Assembly: GCA_002478745.1 (NCBI GenBank)
Contig: DLQI01000118.1
Location: 1-6,094, forward strand
Source of the DNA: Rhodobacteraceae bacterium UBA7436
GTDB lineage: Bacteria; Pseudomonadota; Alphaproteobacteria; Rhodobacterales; Rhodobacteraceae
Length of the DNA stretch: 6,094 nt
Reading direction: 5' to 3'
Positions 1 to 5,369 of the stretch are shown here, one piece after another. A program made the position numbers and the translations under genes. The notes below the pieces were generated by a model. It was not told where the DNA came from. It did no database searches and saw nothing but the letters and a program-made list of their open reading frames with translations. Every line of letters starts with the position of its first letter. Position 1 is the stretch's first letter.

Positions 1-125
1 TTTTTTAAAAAATTCGACGTTTTAGTCGCAGGATGGACCTTAAACTTTCCTACCCACGCCACCTTTTCGCCCCAAACAGATGTCAAACATTGCTGCATAG
101 TTTAACGAGTTTCGGATTAAAAAAT

Positions 126-1436
126 ATGCAGTTGGCACAAATTATTACAGCGCGTTTCAAACCGCTTCAAACCCGTTTAAGCCGCGGTAAAAACCGCTAC
201 ATTATCGAATCGGATGGTGTTTGCCTTCCATCTGGACCCGTCATTCCCAAACGGCCCAAGATAAAAATGGCAAAGGCACCCAACAGTGATGTCCTTGTAA
301 TTTCCTGCCCCGATCCAACGGCCGAAGAGCGCGAACGCGATTTCCATCAACAACGCGGTCAACGCCTGTCACGCCAGGAACAGTGGGTCGATATTTCGAT
401 AGCGATCCAGTCAGCCGACCGTTGCTTGCGCAAAACAGACGGTGGTTTGCCAGTGGCAGACCTAATCGGCTTTGGCGCACGTGCAGATGTAGTAAACGCC
501 TGCGAACACGCTTTGATGAGTGGCAAACCGGCAAAAGACGCCCCTCTGCTAGATGGTATCGAAGAATTAGAAACCGTCCTTGCCGACCATCCGAATGATT
601 ACGCAATCGCGACCATAGTTGCCCATGCGCACATGGACATGGGTTGGTCATGGCGTGGCGGACGGTGGGACGTTGAGATTTCTGAAACCAACAACAATGC
701 CTTTGATGCCCATTTTGATCGGGCGGCAGATATCCTTGCCCTTTTCAAAGACATGAGTCCTAAGCCTGCCTTCTTGGCGGCTGCAGAATGCGCGCAACTT
801 GCCGGTCGAAAAAATGCCAGCGACGACATCGCAAGAGCTTATGAGACAATTATCAATCTGGACCCAAATAATGCCCGCACCATGCGCGCAATGGGCAACC
901 ATTTGTTACCACGTTGGTTCGGCGACTATAACGCACTAGAACTCGAAGCGCGCCGCACGGCTGCTCGCACCCAAAAAACTTGGGGTGCAGGTGCGTATAC
1001 GTGGGTACAGTTTGATGCCATCGCATATGATGATATCGCCTGTGCCCGCCTCGACGTCGAATTTTTTGTAGACGGATTGCGCGACATCCTGAAACGCAAA
1101 AAGGATCAGTACACTGTCAATCTATTAGCCGCATATTGCGCCAATACTATGGGCAATGCGACCGGTGGCAACGACGAAGCTGATCAAGTGCGCAGCCAAA
1201 TTGCTGATTGCGCCAAATGGATCATCCGAGAATACCTCACCGAATTGCACCCGATGTTATGGGCACACGCCGCACGTGGGTTTGACAACAACCTTCAGGT
1301 CCGCTGCGCAGATCGCTTTGCAGCCTCTGGTGAAGCAGATGCTTTGCGCATCATCGGGACCGTGTTTCGCCGCGATATCGCTAACGGCAACCGCATTATA
1401 TTTACCGACAACGGCCCTATCTGCCAGCCAGCCTAA
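126..1436 (+). CDS. Hypothetical TPR-like helical protein (start uncertain)
   Basis: Encodes about 436 residues from the ATG at 126. I do not recognise a named family. The protein looks soluble: there is no signal peptide or membrane segment. The middle and C-terminal parts are rich in Ala and amphipathic helices spaced like degenerate tetratricopeptide repeats, for example the stretch around residues 220-262 with DIARAYETIINLDPNNAR followed by GNHLLPRWFGDY. The latter, with the following Arg-rich helix and GAGAYTWVQFDA, looks like the conserved core. This suggests a protein-interaction role, but no substrate or pathway is visible. The frame is open back to a stop at 6-8, so ATGs at 33, 126 and 267 are all possible. 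The one at 33 has AGG directly abutting it, too close to serve as a ribosome site. The one at 126 has a weak CGGA about 9 bases upstream. The one at 267 begins MAKAPNSD without a clear site. I prefer 126 because residues 20-45 still read like folded protein. The gene converges with the next one and shares stop-codon bases with it. Confidence 0.72.
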   Translation: MQLAQIITARFKPLQTRLSRGKNRYIIESDGVCLPSGPVIPKRPKIKMAKAPNSDVLVISCPDPTAEERERDFHQQRGQRLSRQEQWVDISIAIQSADRCLRKTDGGLPVADLIGFGARADVVNACEHALMSGKPAKDAPLLDGIEELETVLADHPNDYAIATIVAHAHMDMGWSWRGGRWDVEISETNNNAFDAHFDRAADILALFKDMSPKPAFLAAAECAQLAGRKNASDDIARAYETIINLDPNNARTMRAMGNHLLPRWFGDYNALELEARRTAARTQKTWGAGAYTWVQFDAIAYDDIACARLDVEFFVDGLRDILKRKKDQYTVNLLAAYCANTMGNATGGNDEADQVRSQIADCAKWIIREYLTELHPMLWAHAARGFDNNLQVRCADRFAASGEADALRIIGTVFRRDIANGNRIIFTDNGPICQPA

Positions 1437-1825
1437 TCGCGCGGCATCAATCGACGGGCCGCGGCCTGCAAAAGCAGGCGCGAATACAGCAGATGTGCGC
1501 CCATCAAGCTATGGATAAGCCAGCCCACTTTGGGTGCCTCGCCCTTAACCTTGGACGGGGCGGGCACTAAAACAGATCCAAAATACAATCGTGTGCCATC
1601 TTTGATTGGCTGCACCATCAACCACGACTTTGTGCCACCAGCTGATAATAATATCTGTGCATCGTGGCGCGTTTCGACTTCCCAAATAGAAATCCGATCC
1701 GTCAGCCCCTTCGACAGCGCTGTCACATCCGCGTCAAGCATCCGCCCTTTCGGAGCCAAGGATAAGACAACACGTTCAAGACGAAACAACGGCGTTTTGT
1801 AAAAGGCCTCAATGAAGTCAGACAA
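1433..1825 (-). CDS. Conserved-looking hypothetical protein, about 130 aa
   Basis: A compact protein of 130 residues starting MSDFIEAFYKTPLFRLE. I cannot assign a named function. It has no signal peptide or clear transmembrane helix. A central beta-rich segment (about residues 45-90) contains IWEVETRHDAQILLS, then TKSWLMVQP and GTRLYFGSVLVP. The alternation of hydrophobic strands and the closing amphipathic helix (HSLMGAHLLYSRLLLQA) resemble a small ligand-binding or START-like fold, but this is a guess from the pattern. The start codon is TTG: an AAGAG lies 7 bases upstream on the minus strand (1833-1837), and no ATG in this frame gives a better N-terminus. The gene is divergent from gatB across a 323-base gap. 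It converges with the TPR-like gene so tightly that the two stops overlap (CTAA at 1433-1436). Confidence 0.72.
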   Translation of the reverse strand: MSDFIEAFYKTPLFRLERVVLSLAPKGRMLDADVTALSKGLTDRISIWEVETRHDAQILLSAGGTKSWLMVQPIKDGTRLYFGSVLVPAPSKVKGEAPKVGWLIHSLMGAHLLYSRLLLQAAARRLMPRD

Positions 1826-1832
1826 TTTGACG

Positions 1833-1837
1833 CTCTT
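1833..1837 (-). promoter_or_regulatory. Ribosome binding site that decides a TTG start
   Basis: Read on the minus strand this is AAGAG, 7 bases before the TTG at 1825-1823. It supports TTG as the start of the 130-residue minus-strand gene, which lacks a suitable ATG. Confidence 0.45.
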
Positions 1838-2088
1838 GAAATTTCTATGCTAAAGCAATCTGTTACATACCCTGACCTCTTTGACTGCTCTGTGATCAAG
1901 CTGTGTTTGGGCCTCTGAGCTTCTATGACGTTTTTCATGGGTAAAAACTCCAAATCGGTTGCAATACGCCGCACACTATCAAAGTCTGAGTGATACCTCT
2001 TCCAAAGTCGATGCGGCGAAATGGAACGCGAAAACCCCAAGTACCAAAGTTAACGCACCATCCGCGGGCCAGATCACCTTGTCCCCCC

Positions 2089-2117
2089 TTGCTCCTGTGT
2101 CGCCCCTGTCCTAAAAC
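2089..2117 (+). promoter_or_regulatory. Weak candidate sigma-70 promoter for gatB
   Basis: TTGCTC (2089-2094) and TAAAAC (2112-2117) are separated by 17 bases, placing a start about 25 bases before the gatB ATG. Only 3 of 6 and 4 of 6 bases match the consensus boxes, so this is a position-based suggestion. Confidence 0.2.
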
Positions 2118-2137
2118 CGCCTTGCTACGTTGCGCAC

Positions 2138-2142
2138 AGGAG
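2138..2142 (+). promoter_or_regulatory. gatB Shine-Dalgarno choosing among three adjacent ATGs
   Basis: AGGAG is followed by three consecutive ATG codons at 2143, 2146 and 2149. The site abuts the first ATG and leaves the normal 6-base spacing only for the third, so translation should begin at 2149 (MLDLTYE). Confidence 0.75.
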
Positions 2143-2148
2143 ATGATG

Positions 2149-3663
2149 ATGCTTGATCTGACTTACGAATTGCCAAAAATCAAAACGATTGCTGGGGCCA
2201 AACATGACTGGGAACTGGTCATTGGCATGGAAGTGCACGCGCAGGTCAGCTCAAATTCCAAACTCTTCTCTGGTGCCTCCACCAAATTCGGAGCCGAGCC
2301 AAACTCAAACGTGGCCTTCGTTGACGCCGCCATGCCCGGCATGTTGCCCGTCATCAACGAATATTGCATTGAACAAACGGTGCGCACCGGCCTTGGTCTA
2401 AATGCAGAAATTCACTTAAAATCCGCGTTTGACCGCAAAAACTATTTCTACCCCGATTTGCCGCAAGGCTATCAAATCTCACAACTGTACGAACCGATTG
2501 TCGGCGAAGGCGAAGTTTTGGTTGAACTGGGCGACGGCACTGCACGCACAGTGCGCGTTGAACGCATCCACATGGAGCAAGACGCGGGTAAATCTATCCA
2601 CGATATGGACCCAAACATGTCTTTCGTCGATTTAAACCGTACAGGTGTTTGCCTGATGGAAATCGTTTCCAAACCAGACATTCGCAGCCCTGAAGAGGCC
2701 GCGGCCTATATCGCCAAAATCCGCCAGATCGTTCAGTATCTGGGCACCTCTGATGGCAACATGCAAAACGGCAACCTACGGGCCGACGTGAACGTATCTG
2801 TCTGCCGCGCCGGTGATTACGAAAAATTCCGTGAAAACGGCGATGATTTCTCGTTCCTTGGCACGCGCTGCGAGCTGAAGAACATGAACTCCATGCGTTT
2901 CATCCAAGCCGCAATTATGGCCGAAGCCAAACGCCAAATCGGCGAGTTGGAAAACGGTCGTACAATCCAGCAAAACACCATTGCGTGGAACCCAGACACG
3001 GGAGAGATTTCGCCGCTGCGTTCTAAAGAAGAAGCGCATGATTATCGCTATTTCCCCGATCCAGACTTGTTGCCTTTGGAAATTGAACAAGAGTGGGTTG
3101 ATGATATCAAAGCCAACTTGCCAGAACTTCCAGACGCTAAAAAAGCACGCTTTATCAATGACTTCAAACTTTCAGATTATGATGCATCTGTTCTAACAGC
3201 AGACGTTCAAACCGCTGGTTACTTTGAAGACGTGGCAAATGGTCGTGATGGCAAGATGTCGGCCAACTGGGTGATCAACGAATTGTTTGGTCGCCTAAAA
3301 AAGGACGACAAGGACATCACCGAAAGCCCCGTGTCACCCGCCCAATTGGGTGGCGTTATTGATCTGATTTCATCGGACGCAATTAGCGGCAAGATTGCAA
3401 AAGACCTGTTCGAAATCGTCTATACTGAAGGCGGTGATCCTGCTGAAATCGTTGAAGCCAAAGGCATGAAACAAGTGACCGACCTTGGTCCGATCCAAGC
3501 GGCCCTGGACGAAATCATTGCGGCAAATCCGGATCAAGTGACCAAAGCGCTTGAAAACCCAAAGCTTGCCGGTTGGTTCGTAGGTCAGGTAATGAAAGCC
3601 ACTGGCGGCAAAGCCAATCCAAAGGCTGTGAACGAATTGGTTGCCAAAACCCTTAAAGGCTAA
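2149..3663 (+). CDS. gatB: Asp-tRNA(Asn)/Glu-tRNA(Gln) amidotransferase subunit B
   Basis: GatB is the tRNA-binding and activating subunit of the cytoplasmic GatCAB complex. It uses ATP to phosphorylate the mischarged Glu-tRNA(Gln) or Asp-tRNA(Asn), and ammonia released by GatA then completes the amide. The 504-residue product is full length for the family. The catalytic cradle domain occupies about residues 20-300 and shows GMEVHAQVSSNSKLFSG (from residue 26), FDRKNYFYPDLPQGYQISQ (94-112), the signature LRADVNVSV (about 210-218), GTRCELKNMNS and the hallmark YRYFPDPDL (299-307). The remainder is the helical domain and the C-terminal YqeY-like tail that contacts the tRNA elbow, ending ANPKAVNELVAKTLKG. 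The start at 2149 is chosen by AGGAG spacing. gatC and gatA are not in the window; in many alphaproteobacteria gatB lies apart from gatCA. It appears to be a single-gene transcript closed by the terminator just downstream. Confidence 0.98.
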   Translation: MLDLTYELPKIKTIAGAKHDWELVIGMEVHAQVSSNSKLFSGASTKFGAEPNSNVAFVDAAMPGMLPVINEYCIEQTVRTGLGLNAEIHLKSAFDRKNYFYPDLPQGYQISQLYEPIVGEGEVLVELGDGTARTVRVERIHMEQDAGKSIHDMDPNMSFVDLNRTGVCLMEIVSKPDIRSPEEAAAYIAKIRQIVQYLGTSDGNMQNGNLRADVNVSVCRAGDYEKFRENGDDFSFLGTRCELKNMNSMRFIQAAIMAEAKRQIGELENGRTIQQNTIAWNPDTGEISPLRSKEEAHDYRYFPDPDLLPLEIEQEWVDDIKANLPELPDAKKARFINDFKLSDYDASVLTADVQTAGYFEDVANGRDGKMSANWVINELFGRLKKDDKDITESPVSPAQLGGVIDLISSDAISGKIAKDLFEIVYTEGGDPAEIVEAKGMKQVTDLGPIQAALDEIIAANPDQVTKALENPKLAGWFVGQVMKATGGKANPKAVNELVAKTLKG

Positions 3664-3695
3664 GGGTCAGCCTTCCAAAACCGCTATCAAATTTC

Positions 3696-3733
3696 ATCAA
3701 GCGGCAGAGCAATCTGCCGCTTGATTGCGTTTT
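3696..3733 (+). terminator. Rho-independent terminator after gatB
   Basis: A perfect 13-bp stem (arms 3696-3708 and 3713-3725; core GCGGCAGA/TCTGCCGC) closes on the 4-base loop GCAA, a GNRA-type tetraloop. TGCG and then TTTT (3730-3733) follow. It begins 32 bases after the gatB stop. The stem is strong but the T tract is short and displaced by four bases. Confidence 0.85.
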
Positions 3734-3830
3734 AACGGCAGCTGAACCAACATATTTATTGTTGTAAAATGGGCACGCGAAAATTCGTGGAATTCAAATC
3801 CCTTGGCTCACAGCAACTTTCAACCTAGCA

Positions 3831-3860
3831 TTGTTCCAAATTCCGAAACAAAAAAATAAT
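3831..3860 (+). promoter_or_regulatory. Candidate promoter of the acyltransferase-Hint operon
   Basis: TTGTTC (3831-3836) and AATAAT (3855-3860, five of six matches to TATAAT) are separated by 18 bases in an A-rich tract. This predicts a start only about 15 bases before the ATG at 3882. The -10 box is bracketed by a 6-bp inverted repeat, ATTCCG (3840-3845) and CGGAAT (3862-3867), a possible operator. No other pair of boxes in 3734-3881 looked better. Confidence 0.35.
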
Positions 3861-3881
3861 ACGGAATGAGCAGGCAATAAA

Positions 3882-4391
3882 ATGAGCGGGTTACAAAACG
3901 CACAACAACGCCCCATGGGTGATGAAAGTGCACAACAGCAAACTGAATCGCAGATGGCCTCCTTTGGGAGACTGAGTATGCTTGCTTCATATTGCCCGCT
4001 GCACAAACAGTTTCCTGTTCAGGCTTTATCGCACTTGTTCATTCCTGCGATCAACAATGACACCATCCGATTCTTCACAAATGACGATGGTCAAGTCTGC
4101 GCTGCCCTGATTTGGGCACGCCTCTCAGACGAGGTGAGCCAGCGCATGATCTATGATCAGGTTCCACCGACCGAAAAGGATTGGACCAGCGGCACAAACC
4201 TTTGGTTTCTCGATATTCTTGCGCCCTTTGGCCACGGTAAAATGGTTGCGCGACATATTGCGCGCACTCCGCCCGAGGGTCCGTTCTATTTCGCTCGTTT
4301 GGGCAAAGGTGGCCGAACCCGCAAAGTCGTTCGCGGCGACTCGTCCGTGCGCAAGAACCGTGTGCACTCTTTCCACTTGGACACCGAATAG
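3882..4391 (+). CDS. HlyC/ToxC-family toxin-activating lysine acyltransferase
   Basis: This 169-residue protein matches the RTX toxin-activating acyltransferase family, whose best known member, HlyC, moves a fatty acyl group from acyl-ACP to internal lysines of a protoxin in the cytoplasm. The recognisable path is LASYCPLHKQFPV (residues 34-46), then IPAI, a strand pair ending in ALIWARLS (HlyC: YCSWANLS), then EKDWTSG (98-104) and WFLDILAPFG (108-117; HlyC: WFIDWIAPFG). The catalytic His is H41 and the conserved Asp is D111, 70 residues apart (69 in HlyC). The residue aligned with the essential HlyC Ser20 is Cys (C38). The N-terminus carries about 18 extra, Gln-rich residues and the C-terminus is about 20 residues shorter than HlyC, ending in a basic tail. 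The ATG at 3882 has AGG about 7 bases upstream; ATG 3954 would match the HlyC N-terminus more closely but has no ribosome site. It forms a unit with the Hint gene 17 bases downstream. Confidence 0.92.
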   Translation: MSGLQNAQQRPMGDESAQQQTESQMASFGRLSMLASYCPLHKQFPVQALSHLFIPAINNDTIRFFTNDDGQVCAALIWARLSDEVSQRMIYDQVPPTEKDWTSGTNLWFLDILAPFGHGKMVARHIARTPPEGPFYFARLGKGGRTRKVVRGDSSVRKNRVHSFHLDTE

Positions 4392-4397
4392 GATTCT

Positions 4398-4402
4398 AGG
4401 AG
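4398..4402 (+). promoter_or_regulatory. Shine-Dalgarno of the VCBS-Hint gene
   Basis: AGGAG lies six bases before ATG 4409, inside the 17-base gap after the acyltransferase stop. This leaves no room for a separate promoter there and supports co-transcription. Confidence 0.75.
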
Positions 4403-4408
4403 CAGGCT

Positions 4409-5356
4409 ATGGGCTTTCCACAACCAGATACAGGTGCCGTAACCGAAGACGCTGGGATCGTGGGCGGTTTTCTAACTGCGACGGGTGACATCAACTTTGG
4501 CCCCTTCTTTAACAATGACGCAGGCCAGTGGACGGCAGAAACCATATCTGGGGCCTATGGCTCCACCCTTGTGATTGATGACGACGGTGTATGGACCTAC
4601 AGCGCAAACAACGCCAACGCGTCCATTCAGGCCCTCAATACGGGCGAAACGCTGACTGAGGTTTTCACAGCCACCTCAACAAATGGCACCTCAACCATCA
4701 CCATCAACGGTGCCGATGAACCACCGTGTTTCGTAGCGGGCACCTTGATCGACACGCCAAATGGGCCCCGACCAATTGAAGACCTGCGCGCAGGCGATCA
4801 GGTGATAACCCGTGACAATGGGATTCAACGGATTTCATGGGCAGGATCACGCGACATTCAGCTTGGGATCGGATCAAAATTCGATGCACTGCAGCCAATC
4901 CGCGTTTCAAAGGGCTCTCTTGGCCCTGGCTTACCTGACCGCGACCTGTGGTTTTCGCCCATGCACCGTTTGCTGATCAAAGACCCAACCGTTTCTCTAA
5001 TCACCGGAAGCAACGAAGTTTTCTGCGCTGCGAAACATCTGGTGAATGGCCAAACAATCGTCAAAGAGACCCGCAGCAATGTCTGCTATCATCACCTGAT
5101 GTTTGAAGAGCATCAAGTTTTGGTTTCAAGCGGATGTGATAGCGAAAGCTTTTATCCCGGCGCGATCGGCCTAGACGGTTTTGAAGATGAAACACGCGAA
5201 GAGGTCTTAGGACTTTTCCCAGAACTGCGCACTCTACCCGACAACTATGGCCGTCTTGCCCGTCAGGTTGTCAAAAAACACGAAGCGAACCTGATCCGTG
5301 ATCACTTCACACCTGCACAGGTATTCTGGAACAACCTTATCAAGCGCGCAGCTTAA
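4409..5356 (+). CDS. VCBS-like segment fused to a Hint_2 (Hedgehog/Intein) domain
   Basis: A 315-residue protein in two parts. Residues 9-103 form one VCBS-type beta unit: GAVTEDAG at the start, then STLVIDDDGVWTYSANN, GETLTEVF and TSTITINGADE. This part is acidic and contains no Lys, Arg or His. From C107 a Hint_2 domain begins with CFVAGTLIDTPNGPRPIEDL, followed by GDQVITRDNG. It continues with SPMHRLLIKD (H186, the block-B-like His), CYHHLMFEEHQVLVSSG (H228, H229, H235) and ESFYPGA. The last ~60 residues are a helical, more basic tail ending NNLIKRAA. Hint domains use the first Cys for an N-to-S acyl shift that cleaves or splices the chain; whether this copy is active is not shown. There is no Sec signal, no GGxGxDxLx repeat and no downstream catalytic domain; export by a type I system is plausible because VCBS proteins often use one. 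It is the second gene of an operon with the lysine acyltransferase, which makes it a candidate substrate. It converges with the broken Hint gene, 13 bases away. Confidence 0.9.
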   Translation: MGFPQPDTGAVTEDAGIVGGFLTATGDINFGPFFNNDAGQWTAETISGAYGSTLVIDDDGVWTYSANNANASIQALNTGETLTEVFTATSTNGTSTITINGADEPPCFVAGTLIDTPNGPRPIEDLRAGDQVITRDNGIQRISWAGSRDIQLGIGSKFDALQPIRVSKGSLGPGLPDRDLWFSPMHRLLIKDPTVSLITGSNEVFCAAKHLVNGQTIVKETRSNVCYHHLMFEEHQVLVSSGCDSESFYPGAIGLDGFEDETREEVLGLFPELRTLPDNYGRLARQVVKKHEANLIRDHFTPAQVFWNNLIKRAA

Positions 5357-5369
5357 AGTAGCCAATGCG

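Larger units (their letters stand above)
1826..2148. other. Intergenic region upstream of gatB
   Basis: These 323 bases separate the divergent 130-residue gene and gatB and should hold both promoters. I see no RNA gene, strong inverted repeat or known riboswitch. A GTG-started extension of gatB from 1990 is open but gives Arg/Pro-rich sequence unlike GatB. A different plus frame (about 1959-2114) reads as an Ala/Ser/Pro-rich peptide ending in TAA and could be a tiny gene or a remnant. It has no convincing ribosome site, so I do not call it. Confidence 0.5.

Noticed and set aside
132..150. TGGCAC resembling the -24 element of a sigma-54 promoter
   Set aside because: No GC pair at the -12 position; the following bases are AATTATTA.
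1723..1938. Minus-strand reading frame starting ATG 1938 with a GGAG upstream
   Set aside because: It overlaps the better-supported 130-residue gene by about 100 bases in another frame, and its composition is not protein-like.
1990..2148. GTG-started N-terminal extension of gatB (53 extra residues)
   Set aside because: The extension is Arg/Pro/Cys-rich and unlike GatB, and AGGAG at 2138-2142 is correctly spaced for ATG 2149.
3794..4006. Minus-strand Cys-rich open frame over the operon start
   Set aside because: It overlaps the well-supported acyltransferase N-terminus and has no recognisable motifs.
4409..5356. RTX calcium-binding nonapeptides in the acyltransferase partner
   Set aside because: I looked for GGxGxDxLx repeats and found none; the N-terminal part fits a VCBS unit instead.
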